Source: Akkermansia muciniphila
GTDB taxonomy: Bacteria; Verrucomicrobiota; Verrucomicrobiia; Verrucomicrobiales; Akkermansiaceae
NCBI RefSeq assembly: GCF_900184965.1
Contig: NZ_FXYA01000204.1
Coordinates: 1-64,000 of the forward strand
Length of the DNA stretch: 64,000 nt
Direction: 5' to 3'
The position numbers and the translations under genes are program-made. Shown piece after piece: positions 1 to 10,302 of this stretch. How positions within the stretch are numbered: position 1 is the stretch's first letter; each line of letters begins with the position of its first letter. The notes beneath the pieces are model-generated. The model was given only the letters and a program-made list of their open reading frames with translations. It was not told the origin of the DNA and did not search any database.

Positions 1-3000
1 GGCATAGATGACGCCGGTTTCCGTGTAGGCGCGGGTCTGCGTGGCCGTGACGCCTGCGTGGTCCGTTTGCGAGATGATAAAACCGTCGATGACCGTAGCG
101 GTGGCCGTGATGTCGGAGGTGGGGATGCTGCTCTTTTGCATCCGCAGGGCGCCCGCTCCGTACTCGCTCCACTGCGTGGATATATTTCCCCTGGGATCGA
201 TGGAAATGTCTTTGCTTTCCAGCGTGGACGAGAGGGAAGAAAGAAGCGTTTTCCGCGTTTCGTCGCAGGTCGTTCCCCGGCCGTTGTTCCTGGTCGCCGT
301 GACGACCTGGTACACGCCGTCTTCCGCCAGTTCCGCTCCGTAGCTCCACGCGGTGATGCGCGAGTTGGACACGGTGGCCGGATCGGCCAGCTTCCAGGTT
401 TCTTTCGTTCTGTTGCCGAAGGCGTCGTATTCCCACAGGGTCGGGGCCATCGTCGTGGCCGCGTTGCCCGCGTCCGTCTGTTCCTTGATCAGCTGCCCTT
501 TGGCGTTGTAGGTGCGCCTCGTGTAAATGACTCCGCCGACGGTGTTGGGGACGCCCGTGCGCAGGGTTTCCCCGGCTCCGTTGACGATGCTGCGCTGCAG
601 CTCGGTTTCCGTTTCCCCGGAGACGGTTTTCGTGAAGGTTCGCACGCCGTCACTGACCAGGTCGATGGCGTAGATGACGTGCCGTTGCCCCGTCCCGGAT
701 TCTTCCAGGACTGTTCCGTCCGGCGCGCTGCGCGTGACGAACGTGGCTCCGGAGGGGGCGGTCCGCGTCGCCGTCAGGCCGTCCCCGCTGTAGGCGTAGG
801 CGGTGACTCGGCCCAGGACGTCCGTAACGGATACGGTTCTTCCCAGCAGGTCGTAGGTGGCGCTTTCCTGCGTGGTCATCGCTCCCGTGTCCCGGCGCGT
901 GGAGAGCACGCGCCCCGCCGCATCCCGGGCGTAGGTGGTGATGGTTTCCGGCGTGACGACGGTTTCCCCGTCCATCACGGCGGAACGCGTGGTTTCCGTC
1001 AGCTGGCGCGCCGTGTCGTAGGCGTAGTCCGTCCTGATGCCGTTTTCGTCGGTTTCCCACAGCAGGCGCCCGTCGCACATCAGCTCGCGCCGCGTCACCC
1101 GCCCATGGCCCGCCGTCCGCTTCACCCACCGGTTCTGCGTGTCAAATTCGTAGACGGCGCTGCCCGTGAGCGCCCATTCCCCGCCGGTGAGCAGGGCGTA
1201 GCTTTCTTCCCGGACGCGCTGCCCTTCCGCCGTGATCCACGTCGTGGTGCGCGTGCTCTGGCCCGGCACGGTTTTTCCGTTGACGCGCGTTTCCACCGTT
1301 TCCGTGTAGAGGGCGCCGTGCTCCGCCGCGGCCGCGTAGTCGTGCCAGGTTTGCACGCCGTTGAGGTCCCGGCTGAACCGCGTGCGCCCGCGGGCATGGA
1401 TGTTGGCGGCGCCGGCCAGCCATTGTTCTTCCGCCGTCAGGCGCGTGCCCGCCACGCCCAGTCCCGTGACCTTTTTTTCCGTCCTTTTGATGTGGTTGGC
1501 CGTCGTGTAGTTCCAGGTGGTGGATGTGAGCGTTTTGACATGCCCTTCCAGCGGGAGCAGGTCCACCGTTTCCGTGGCGGGGGCGCCGCTGAAGTTGTCC
1601 GTTCCCGAATAGGCATAGGTGTAGCGCGTGATGCGCCGCCCGCTTTCCGCCCACGGTTCGTCGCGGGAGAGCAGGCGCCCGTAAAGGTCGTACGCGTCAT
1701 GAATTTGGCTGCCGTCCATGGCCATTTCCGTTTTGAGCCTGCCGCACTGGTCGTAGCCGTATTGCGTGGTTCGCGCCTCCGGGGTCTGGTAGCCTTCCGT
1801 CAGCGCGAGCAGCAGGTCGCCGACGTCCGTGGTCTGGTAGATGGCGCAGGCGCGCGCCGCCACGATTCCGTTTTTGGAGGTTTCCGTGACCAGCAGCCAG
1901 ACCGCGTCTTCCGGTTCCAGTTCCGTGCGCGTGCGGAGGGTCGTGACGGCGTCTTCCCCCGTTCCTTTCTTCATGTTCCACGCCAGGCCGCCGTTCCACC
2001 AGGTGACGGCGTAGGGCTGCCTGGCCGGCGCCTGTTCCGTGATGGTGAAGCGACCGTCCGCGGACAGGGAGAGGGCAAATGTTTTGAAGGGTGTTCCGGT
2101 GACCGTATAAAGCCCCTGTTCATCCGTTCCGGTGATTTGCCCAGGGGTATAGAGCGCGATGGCGTAGCCCGTGGAGGTGACGTTTTCCACGTTGAGCAGG
2201 CCGTCCCACAGGTTCCATATCTGCCTCAGCGAGCCGTCTTCGGCATGCCTGACGTCCAGATAGGATGACGCGTTGGAGATGACCTGCCTGTCGGTGGTGG
2301 TGTAGGAGAGAAGCTCTCCCGTTTCCGCCGAGAAGAGGTATTGGCTGCCGTCTTCCACCACCCAGCGCAGGCAGGATTGGCCTTCCGCCGTGACCAGCGC
2401 CGCACGCCCTCCGCCGCCCGTGTCCACCCCGATGGGCAGCACCGCGCCGTTGGTGTAGCAGCGCATCGCAATTTCCCGGTCGCCCTGCGTCAGAGTGAAC
2501 CGCGCTCCGGGGACAATGCCCCCTTCGGGCACGTCCAGACGGCTGTTCAGGGGATGGTTGTAGGCCAATGACGCCGGGTTTTCCAGGCCGGAGGTATTTT
2601 TCTCAGCCCTCAGTTCCACCCGCCCCGCGGGGATGCCTCCCAGCCCACGGAACGCTCCGAAGTTGCACGACCAGTACATCAGCGTGGCCGTGCTTTCCGC
2701 CGTCACGCTGCACCCCGCCGAGCTGTAGTTTCCCAGGACGTTGCTTTCCATTCCCGCCCCGCCAGGACCCGACCGGGAAGGGGTGGGCGGCGTTCCGCCG
2801 CTTTCGTCGCACGTGTTTCCTTCGCAGGGACACGGTTCGGGCTCTTTCCTGCCCCCCGGCTCCGTCGGAACCACGTCGATGCTGTAGTTGCAGATGGAGG
2901 TGTTGCCGCTGGCCGGCTGGTAGTCGATGTTGGTCTGGCTGACTTCCCAGGTGTAGGCGCCGGAGGGAAGCTGCGCCCCGCCGACTCCCGTGTGGTAGCT

Positions 3001-3363
3001 GTGCCCCCCCTGCGCTCCCGCCGTCTGCGGGTTTTCCTTCAGATCCACCTGCGCCACCACCTTGCCGCCGGAGTCTTTTACCTCCAGGCTCCCCCAGTCG
3101 TCCACCCCCAGGAAGAGCGAGCAGGTGCCGTAAAGTTTTTTGCCGTCCGCTCCTTCCGGGATGGTGAACGTGCCTTGCGCGCTGTAGCCGTCCGCCGGCG
3201 TGCTCGGCGGCCCCACGTTCCTTTCCTCATGAATCCGGATCGCTTCAAACGGCAGCGGCGCGGATTCCGCAACTGCCCTCATGCCCTGCGCGCCGACACT
3301 GCCTCCCGCTCCAAAGTACCATTTGCGATAAGTAGGAATGGAAGAATGATGAGGGGGATTCAT
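1..3363 (-). CDS. RHS/YD-repeat protein, 5' part (runs off the left edge)
   Basis: An uninterrupted minus-strand frame of 1121 codons starts at the ATG at 3361-3363 and leaves the window without a stop. The first 480 or so residues are not repetitive and include a Pro/Cys-rich linker. From about residue 540 onward there are degenerate YD repeats such as YGYDQCGRLKTEM, YDLYGRLLSRD, YAYDTARQLTET and YDLLGRTVSVTDVLGRV, the hallmark of RHS proteins. No signal peptide is visible at this start and no Shine-Dalgarno site precedes it. RHS proteins usually form a hollow beta-cage around a variable C-terminal toxin. That C-terminus lies outside the window, so toxin identity and secretion route are unknown. 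Family call is firm; biological role is inference. Confidence 0.85.
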   Translation of the reverse strand, partial: MNPPHHSSIPTYRKWYFGAGGSVGAQGMRAVAESAPLPFEAIRIHEERNVGPPSTPADGYSAQGTFTIPEGADGKKLYGTCSLFLGVDDWGSLEVKDSGGKVVAQVDLKENPQTAGAQGGHSYHTGVGGAQLPSGAYTWEVSQTNIDYQPASGNTSICNYSIDVVPTEPGGRKEPEPCPCEGNTCDESGGTPPTPSRSGPGGAGMESNVLGNYSSAGCSVTAESTATLMYWSCNFGAFRGLGGIPAGRVELRAEKNTSGLENPASLAYNHPLNSRLDVPEGGIVPGARFTLTQGDREIAMRCYTNGAVLPIGVDTGGGGRAALVTAEGQSCLRWVVEDGSQYLFSAETGELLSYTTTDRQVISNASSYLDVRHAEDGSLRQIWNLWDGLLNVENVTSTGYAIALYTPGQITGTDEQGLYTVTGTPFKTFALSLSADGRFTITEQAPARQPYAVTWWNGGLAWNMKKGTGEDAVTTLRTRTELEPEDAVWLLVTETSKNGIVAARACAIYQTTDVGDLLLALTEGYQTPEARTTQYGYDQCGRLKTEMAMDGSQIHDAYDLYGRLLSRDEPWAESGRRITRYTYAYSGTDNFSGAPATETVDLLPLEGHVKTLTSTTWNYTTANHIKRTEKKVTGLGVAGTRLTAEEQWLAGAANIHARGRTRFSRDLNGVQTWHDYAAAAEHGALYTETVETRVNGKTVPGQSTRTTTWITAEGQRVREESYALLTGGEWALTGSAVYEFDTQNRWVKRTAGHGRVTRRELMCDGRLLWETDENGIRTDYAYDTARQLTETTRSAVMDGETVVTPETITTYARDAAGRVLSTRRDTGAMTTQESATYDLLGRTVSVTDVLGRVTAYAYSGDGLTATRTAPSGATFVTRSAPDGTVLEESGTGQRHVIYAIDLVSDGVRTFTKTVSGETETELQRSIVNGAGETLRTGVPNTVGGVIYTRRTYNAKGQLIKEQTDAGNAATTMAPTLWEYDAFGNRTKETWKLADPATVSNSRITAWSYGAELAEDGVYQVVTATRNNGRGTTCDETRKTLLSSLSSTLESKDISIDPRGNISTQWSEYGAGALRMQKSSIPTSDITATATVIDGFIISQTDHAGVTATQTRAYTETGVIYA

Positions 3364-3684
3364 AAGGCATTAAAGAGTTGGGATTAATGAATAAAACAAG
3401 ATGAGCGCAATCCTCCCATGACCATTTTCTTAATAGGGTTATCCAGAGCCTGTGTCGATAGAATTTTGTTTGAATTTTTATTGTTATTTTCAAAACATGA
3501 GAATTTATTCCATGAGAAAATAATATTATAATCTTTACACACAGTGCTTCCTATAAGAGACATTAATATTATCTATTTGTTAGAAAATCTCCCTGATAGA
3601 TGCCCTCCCTTCCTGGCTGCCGGCAAATCCCCAGGAAAGCGGCTATCTGGTATTTTATTCCTCGCTCAAGGAAACCCGGTAATG
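3364..3684. other. AT-rich intergenic region upstream of the RHS gene
   Basis: No gene is visible here. The stretch nearest 3400-3545 is far more AT-rich than its surroundings and probably holds the RHS promoter and leader on the minus strand, but I cannot single out a convincing -35/-10 pair. Short frames in this stretch lack homology-like features. Confidence 0.4.
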
Positions 3685-3716
3685 AAAAAACTCCCGGCAG
3701 CCGAGGCCGCCGGGAG
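3685..3716 (-). terminator. Rho-independent terminator of the sdh operon
   Basis: The inverted arms 3691-3698 (ctcccggc) and 3709-3716 (gccgggag) are preceded on the plus strand by six A residues, which read as a U tract on the minus-strand transcript. It lies 34 bp past the sdhB stop, so it fits the end of sdhCAB. Confidence 0.85.
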
Positions 3717-3749
3717 TTTTTGTAGAGCGTCTTAAGAAAGAATCCTACT

Positions 3750-4517
3750 TTAGAAGCAGAGGCCTTCCTTGGCGTTGGCCCGCATGAAGTCGCGGTTGAG
3801 GCGGGCGATGTTGTCCACGCTGATGCCTTTCGGGCAGGCGGCTTCACATTCGTACTGGTTCGTGCAGTTGCCGAAGCCTTCCGCTTCCATCTGCTTCATC
3901 ATGGCCAGGACGCGCTTGGAGCGTTCCGGCTGGCCCTGCGGCAGCAGATTGAGATGAGCGATTTTGGCGGACGTGAACAGCATGGCGGAGGCGTTTTTGC
4001 AGGAGGCCACGCAGGCGCCGCAGCCGATGCAGGCGGCGGCGTCAAAGGCGGCGTCCGCCTTCACTTTTTCCACGGCGATGTTGTTGGCGTTCGGCGCGGA
4101 GCCGGTGCGCACGTCAATGTAGCCGCCAGCGGCGATGATGCGGTCCAGGGCGGAACGGTCCACCATCAGGTCCCGCAGGATGGGGAAAGCCTTCGCGCGG
4201 AAGGGTTCGATCCAGACGGTGTCGCCGTCCTTGAACTTGCGCATGTGAAGCTGGCAGGTGGTTACCTGGCGTTCCGGCCCGTGGGGAATGCCGTTGATGG
4301 TCAGGGAGCACATGCCGCAGATGCCTTCCCGGCAGTCGTGGTCAAAATGGATGGGTTCCTTGCCTTCCTTGACCAGACCTTCATTGACGATGTCCAGCAT
4401 TTCCAGGAAGGAGGCGTCCACCGGAATGTCCTTGGCGGCATAGGTCTCAATGCGGCCCTTGGCGTCACGGTTTTCCTGGCGCCAGACCTTGAGAGTGAGA
4501 TTGAGTGTTTTAGCCAT
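3750..4517 (-). CDS. sdhB: Succinate dehydrogenase/fumarate reductase iron-sulfur subunit
   Basis: A 255-residue electron-transfer subunit carrying three iron-sulfur clusters. The plant-ferredoxin-type 2Fe-2S ligands appear in [10 protein letters not shown] with a later Cys in TTCQLHM. The two C-terminal cluster motifs are [11 protein letters not shown] and [16 protein letters not shown] chose the ATG at 4515-4517 ([12 protein letters not shown]) because it follows an AAAGA purine run and matches the family N-terminus; a frame extension upstream would add 21 unlikely residues. It is the last gene of sdhC-sdhA-sdhB, 40 bp after sdhA, and is followed by a terminator. It passes electrons between the SdhA flavin and the SdhC hemes and quinone. 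Confidence 0.95.
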   Translation of the reverse strand: MAKTLNLTLKVWRQENRDAKGRIETYAAKDIPVDASFLEMLDIVNEGLVKEGKEPIHFDHDCREGICGMCSLTINGIPHGPERQVTTCQLHMRKFKDGDTVWIEPFRAKAFPILRDLMVDRSALDRIIAAGGYIDVRTGSAPNANNIAVEKVKADAAFDAAACIGCGACVASCKNASAMLFTSAKIAHLNLLPQGQPERSKRVLAMMKQMEAEGFGNCTNQYECEAACPKGISVDNIARLNRDFMRANAKEGLCF

Positions 4518-4557
4518 GTTATAATCTTTCTTTTGAGTGTTAATGTATTGGCTATCT

Positions 4558-6516
<1,959 letters not shown>

Positions 6517-6537
6517 GACTTTGAGAGGAGTTGATGG

Positions 6538-7239
6538 TTATTTGATGATGCCCAGAAGAACCGAGACCGGCACGGAGATGAAGCCCAGGCAGATAATCGC
6601 GCCGTAGGCGATGGCGACAAAGTTGTAAAGAGGCCGGATTTTGCGGGAATCGACGCCCACAGTCTGGAAGATGGACTGCACCCCGTGGCGCAGGTGGCTG
6701 AACAGCATCAGAACGGCCAGGATGTAGAAGGCGGAGCACCATACGTTGGAGAATCCGGCCACGATCATTTTGTACACGTCAAAGGTTTCCACCGTGCCGT
6801 CGGAAATGAAGGTGGTGAACTGGGCGGGATCGTATCCCACGCGCAGGGTGTACTGGTACAGGTGGTAGACCAGGAACACCAGGACGGTCAGGCCGGTGTA
6901 AATCATGTAGCGGGAGGAGAGCGTCGCCTTGATGGTGTTCTTGAACACGTAGGGTTCGCGGGCCGCATTGTTTTCCAGCTTCAGCTGGATGGTCAGCCAG
7001 ACGTGGATGATGAAGATCACCCCAAGCCCCGCGCGAATGCCCCAGAGGGCTGCTTCCGGCATGGAGTGCAGGCCGTGGGCATAGGTGTTGATCCATTCAG
7101 GGCCTCCGAAAATGAGAAGGTTGCCTGCCAGGTGTCCCGCAAGGAACAAGACCAAACATAACCCCGTCAGAGCCACAATGATTTTGCGGCCGATGGAGGA
7201 TGTCACGAATGTACATATGGTTTTTACTAGTGCATTCAT
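6538..7239 (-). CDS. sdhC: Succinate dehydrogenase/fumarate reductase cytochrome b subunit (B-type)
   Basis: A 233-residue membrane anchor with about five hydrophobic segments, including IIVALTGLCLVLFLAGHL, AGLGVIFIIHVWL, MIYTGLTVLVFLVYHLY, WCSAFYILAVLMLFSHL and AYGAIICLGFISVPV. His residues inside or next to these helices are the expected ligands for two b hemes. It is a single fused anchor with no separate SdhD, as usual for the B-type. I prefer the ATG at 7237-7239 (MNALVKTICTFV) over a TTG 60 bp upstream, because the extension is Pro-rich and atypical. First gene of the sdhCAB operon; its promoter must lie in 7240-7439. Confidence 0.93.
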   Translation of the reverse strand: MNALVKTICTFVTSSIGRKIIVALTGLCLVLFLAGHLAGNLLIFGGPEWINTYAHGLHSMPEAALWGIRAGLGVIFIIHVWLTIQLKLENNAAREPYVFKNTIKATLSSRYMIYTGLTVLVFLVYHLYQYTLRVGYDPAQFTTFISDGTVETFDVYKMIVAGFSNVWCSAFYILAVLMLFSHLRHGVQSIFQTVGVDSRKIRPLYNFVAIAYGAIICLGFISVPVSVLLGIIK

Positions 7240-7439
7240 AGGCGCTCTAATGAAATAAATGCGTCTCCACAAGATGCCCGGTTCAGGCACGGATGGCAAG
7301 CCTCTTCTTGAATTTCCGGCTCTTTTCGGATTTTTGAAAAGCCGTGGAAAGGCGTTGCTGTTTATCAGTTTGGAATAGTTATTATTTTGTTACCTGTTCC
7401 GGCTTGACGAGGCTTTCCGCACAGGCGTATCGTCTGTGC

Positions 7440-7712
7440 ATGAAAAGGAGTAAAAAAGAGGTGCTGGACGCGGATTTCGCAGCGGCGCGCGCCGTCGTTC
7501 TGGATGTGGCCGCATTTCTGGACCGGGTGGACCGCGGGGAAGGAGAGGCGGATTTCCGCTACCATGCCCTGATGGAGGTTCTTCCCCTCTTGTCCGCATC
7601 CGGCCCCGGGCGTGTCCGGGCCATTCTGGAAGCCCTTTCCTACAGGGATGACGCCGTGCCGGAAACCGCCGCGGCCAAGGCGGCCTGCGGAGCCCCGAAC
7701 TTCAGCAAATAG
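7440..7712 (+). CDS. Small conserved helical protein of unknown function
   Basis: A 90-residue protein starting MKRSKKEVLDADF, predicted soluble and mostly helical, without signal peptide or cysteine motif. It ends 5 bp before the TatD-family hydrolase gene, so the two are probably co-transcribed. I do not recognise its family. Such hydrolases sit in the cyanobacterial-type ebo clusters, whose first gene is eboA, but this product is much shorter than EboA, so I do not assign that name. No clear ribosome-binding site precedes the ATG. Confidence 0.65.
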   Translation: MKRSKKEVLDADFAAARAVVLDVAAFLDRVDRGEGEADFRYHALMEVLPLLSASGPGRVRAILEALSYRDDAVPETAAAKAACGAPNFSK

Positions 7713-7717
7713 GAATC

Positions 7718-8530
7718 ATGGCTTTTATCGAACCTCATATACATATGGTGTGCCGCACCACGGACGAATACCGGGCCATGGCGCAGGCGGGCTGCCTGGC
7801 GGTAGGGGAGCCGGCTTTCTGGGCCGGTTACGACCGTTCGTCCGTGGACGGTTTCCGGGATTATTTCGTACAGCTTACGGAAGGCGAACCCGCCAGGGCG
7901 GCCAAGTTCGGTATGGACCATTACACATGGCTGTGCATCAATCCCAAAGAGGCTCAAGACGTGGCCTTTGCACGGGAGGTAATGAAGCTCATTCCGGAGT
8001 TTATTGACCGGCCCAATGTCCTCGGCATCGGGGAAATAGGGCTGAACCGGAATACTTCCCATGAAATGACCATTTTTGAAGAGCATCTGGATCTGGCGGT
8101 GCGCCTCAACCAGCTTGTGCTGATTCACACTCCCCATCTGGAAGACAAGCTGAAGGGGACCAGGATGATTCTTTCCGCCCTGAAAAACCGCCCGGATCTG
8201 GATCCCGGCCGCGTGCTGGTGGACCACTGCGAGGAACATACCTTCCCGCTGGTGAAGGAGGCCGGCTACTGGGCCGGACTGACCCTTTATCCCACCAGCA
8301 AGCTGAATCCCAAGCGGGCGGCGGATATTCTGGAAATATATGGGATGGAACGCGTCTGGGCCAATTCCGCGGCGGACTGGGGGGATTCCAATCCCCTGGC
8401 GCTGACGGCCCTGGCCTGCGAGCTCCGCAAGCGCGGTTTTTCCCGCCGGGAGGCGGAGCGGCTCCTTCTGGACAATCCGGAGGCGTTCATGGGCCAGTCC
8501 CCGAAGTTTCGGAAAGTGTCGTCCCGCTAG
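7718..8530 (+). CDS. TatD-family metal-dependent hydrolase (EboB-like)
   Basis: A 270-residue amidohydrolase-fold enzyme. Metal-binding landmarks in order are EPHIHM at the N-terminus, VLGIGEIGLN, LIHTPHLEDK, VDHCEEHT and the late Asp in NSAADWG. From memory, the N-terminal stretch MVCRTTDEYRAMAQAGCLAV and the segment YTWLCINPKEA match the TatD branch found in ebo clusters rather than the DNase branch; substrate is unknown. No other ebo gene (UbiA-like, EboE/EboF-like) is seen within this window, so it may act alone with its 90-residue neighbour. Confidence 0.85.
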   Translation: MAFIEPHIHMVCRTTDEYRAMAQAGCLAVGEPAFWAGYDRSSVDGFRDYFVQLTEGEPARAAKFGMDHYTWLCINPKEAQDVAFAREVMKLIPEFIDRPNVLGIGEIGLNRNTSHEMTIFEEHLDLAVRLNQLVLIHTPHLEDKLKGTRMILSALKNRPDLDPGRVLVDHCEEHTFPLVKEAGYWAGLTLYPTSKLNPKRAADILEIYGMERVWANSAADWGDSNPLALTALACELRKRGFSRREAERLLLDNPEAFMGQSPKFRKVSSR

Positions 8531-8557
8531 TCCCGTGCGCGGCGGGCAGGAAGGCCG

Positions 8558-8791
8558 CTAATCCCCATCCGGAAAGAAGACGGTGAAGACGGCTCCCAAA
8601 ATGACTGCGGCGTCGTCCAGCAGTCCCAGCTTGTCTATTCCGGCAAGCAGGAATTCATCGGGAATCAGAATATAGACGCCGGCAAGGACGAGCAGGCATA
8701 TATTGCGCTTGTTGAAAAAGTGCGGTTCTTCCTTTTTGCTTTTGAAATAACGGAAAAAGCGCAGTAGCAGTTGCTGTTTCTGGTGGGTCAT
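8558..8791 (-). CDS. DUF1232 (YkvA-like) small membrane protein
   Basis: A 77-residue protein with a basic N-terminal half (LLLRFFRYFKSKKEE) followed by a hydrophobic region. Its segment YILIPDEFLLAGIDKLGLLD carries the DUF1232 signature, a short hydrophobic motif ending in GLLDD. Function of the family is not established. It converges with the TatD-family gene and stands alone. Family assignment is fairly firm from the motif. Confidence 0.8.
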   Translation of the reverse strand: MTHQKQQLLLRFFRYFKSKKEEPHFFNKRNICLLVLAGVYILIPDEFLLAGIDKLGLLDDAAVILGAVFTVFFPDGD

Positions 8792-9203
8792 GGCCGGAGG
8801 ATGCTGGTGAGACGGTTTTCTCCCCTTCAGCCGGGAGGAGCAGGTTGGAAAACGGAGGCTTCTTCCGGAATGGACAGACCGTGCCGGAACGGCCTGGGCG
8901 GGGGAGCGGATTGCCGTCTAGGATGGGATGTTCCGGATGTGGGAGGAAGACTCGCTTTCCCACGTCCGTTTCCGGTTTTTTCTGCGCTGGAAAATGGATT
9001 GGCGTGGGGACCGGGCAATACCGCTGTTCCGCGGGGAGGGGCCTGCCGCACGGCGCCTGAATATCGTTTTTCCGGAAGAGGGCATTTCCCCGCCCAGCGC
9101 TTTGGCGGAGCCTTTGGGAGGGCGCCCTATGGGTATGGAAAGGGCTGCCTCACGATTACATGAGGCAGCCCTGGAAAAAAGCGAGCGGACCGATGAAGCA
9201 ACC
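8792..9203. other. Gene-free region with one strong hairpin
   Basis: I see no credible gene in 8792-9140. Open frames there overlap each other and carry no recognisable features. A perfect 12-bp inverted repeat with an 8-nt loop lies at 9141-9172, 32 bp past the stop of the PEP-CTERM gene. Confidence 0.5.
9141..9172 (-). terminator. Hairpin downstream of the PEP-CTERM gene
   Basis: Arms 9141-9152 (agggctgcctca) and 9161-9172 (tgaggcagccct) are perfectly complementary. On the minus-strand transcript the hairpin is followed only by a weak U stretch, so it may end or protect the 3' end of the PEP-CTERM transcript rather than be a canonical terminator. Confidence 0.55.
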
Positions 9204-9911
9204 TTATGCTCTGCGGCGGCGCACCATCAGCGCAGCCAGACCCAGCAGGCCCAGCGTGGCCGTGGCGGGTTCCGGAATGCTGGCGATTTCACTCATCAGC
9301 TGACCTACCTGGTCCTGGGAAAGGCAGGAGTCATGAACGTAGAGCTGTTGGATGGCGCCGGACAGTTGGGTATCAAACAGAATCTGGTCGATGTTCACGC
9401 CGCCGAATTTCAGGCCACCGGAGGAATAATAGTTATCGTTGGCGCCAGCATAGATGCGGGAGCCGATATCTCCGGTGACTACAGAGATGGTCAGGAGGCC
9501 TTCCGTGCCCAGCGGAGTTGACGCGATAGGAGAGGCATATGCGGCATTGTTCCATAATCCCTGGAGTTTACGATCCGTATTCACGCCCGCACCCCAGCTT
9601 GTGCTTCCGCCTTTGGCATTGAACAGGGCGGTATAGGTCTGCGGCGTGTTGATTTTGCCCAGGTCCAGGACCATGGTCACGGTCATGTTATTGCGATTGC
9701 TTGCAGCCGGAGTGCTAAAATTCACCCCGCTTAACGTCAGATTGTCAGTGCCTTGCGTGAGGGTAACGGAATCCTTCAGAGTGCCGAAATCCGCCGTCAG
9801 GGAGGAGAAGTCCGAATATCCCACGATGGAACTATCCAGCAGGCCGGTATCCGCAGTAGCGCTCAGGCTCATGCCGGCAGAAAGAATCAGAGTGGATAAT
9901 AATTTCTTCAT
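9204..9911 (-). CDS. PEP-CTERM sorting-domain exported protein
   Basis: A 235-residue exported protein. Residues 1-20 form a signal peptide (MKKLLSTLILSAGMSLSATA). The middle is Thr/Ser/Gly-rich and low in Cys, with a beta-rich LamG-like look (inference). The C-terminus is a textbook PEP-CTERM tripartite tail: IPEPATATLGLLGLAALMV followed by RRRRA. Such tails are processed by an exosortase, which is not in this window. A candidate promoter at 9972-10000 lies upstream and contains a copy of a 15-bp element that is also found at the autotransporter promoter. Its ligand or role is unknown. Confidence 0.88.
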   Translation of the reverse strand: MKKLLSTLILSAGMSLSATADTGLLDSSIVGYSDFSSLTADFGTLKDSVTLTQGTDNLTLSGVNFSTPAASNRNNMTVTMVLDLGKINTPQTYTALFNAKGGSTSWGAGVNTDRKLQGLWNNAAYASPIASTPLGTEGLLTISVVTGDIGSRIYAGANDNYYSSGGLKFGGVNIDQILFDTQLSGAIQQLYVHDSCLSQDQVGQLMSEIASIPEPATATLGLLGLAALMVRRRRA

Positions 9912-9971
9912 GATTGGTATCTTAATACTTAATAAATAAGAAAATGCGAGGGTCCAGCGCGCATTTGCGCC

Positions 9972-10000
9972 TGTGTACCGAATTTGGAATCCGCAAGCAA
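9972..10000 (-). promoter_or_regulatory. Candidate promoter of the PEP-CTERM gene overlapping a 15-bp dyad
   Basis: On the minus strand TTGCTT (9995-10000) and TACACA (9972-9977) are separated by 17 nt. The 15-bp element at 9979-9993 fills that spacer with one base to spare on each side. The -10 match is weak. The register is identical to that of the much better promoter at 52768-52796. Confidence 0.4.
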
Positions 10001-10163
10001 TTAAAATTATTAAGAGTTAATGTATTGTATTTATAACTATTTGAAAATGATTGTATTTTAATGCCTCTGGTCCTTTTGACGTCACGCTGGAACCATCGTT
10101 GTTATCCATTGATTTCATTATTGATTGGGCTTCTTCACCGTTGCGTGCCGGATTCCAAATTCG
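9979..10163. repeat. Inverted pair of a 15-bp element flanking 155 bp
   Basis: The left copy cgaatttggaatccg (9979-9993) is the exact reverse complement of cggattccaaattcg (10149-10163). A third, degenerate copy in the orientation of the right copy follows at about 10170-10183 (ggattccaaatttg). Each copy is itself an imperfect dyad (CGGATT-CCA-AATTCG). The enclosed DNA is AT-rich and non-coding. See 52775-53003 for the second pair. Confidence 0.75.
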
Positions 10164-10302
10164 ATTGAGGGATTCCAAATTTGGTGCAACCACCGTACTC
10201 TTTTCCGTCGTCTGTCCTGATGACGGATGATGATATCCCCGGCAATGCGGCTGCCGCGGACGGCGGCTACATCCTGATCCGGTGAGCATGAAAAGTTTTT
10301 CT

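Noticed and set aside
58-2268. A 736-codon open frame on the plus strand opposite the RHS gene
   Set aside because: It is Arg/Gly/Val-rich with no domain or start signal, and mirrors the codon bias of the RHS gene, whose YD repeats are clear on the other strand.
10017-10289. Minus-strand 90-codon frame between the FGE-fold and PEP-CTERM genes
   Set aside because: No start signal, no domain, and it spans the inverted repeat copies and AT-rich control DNA.
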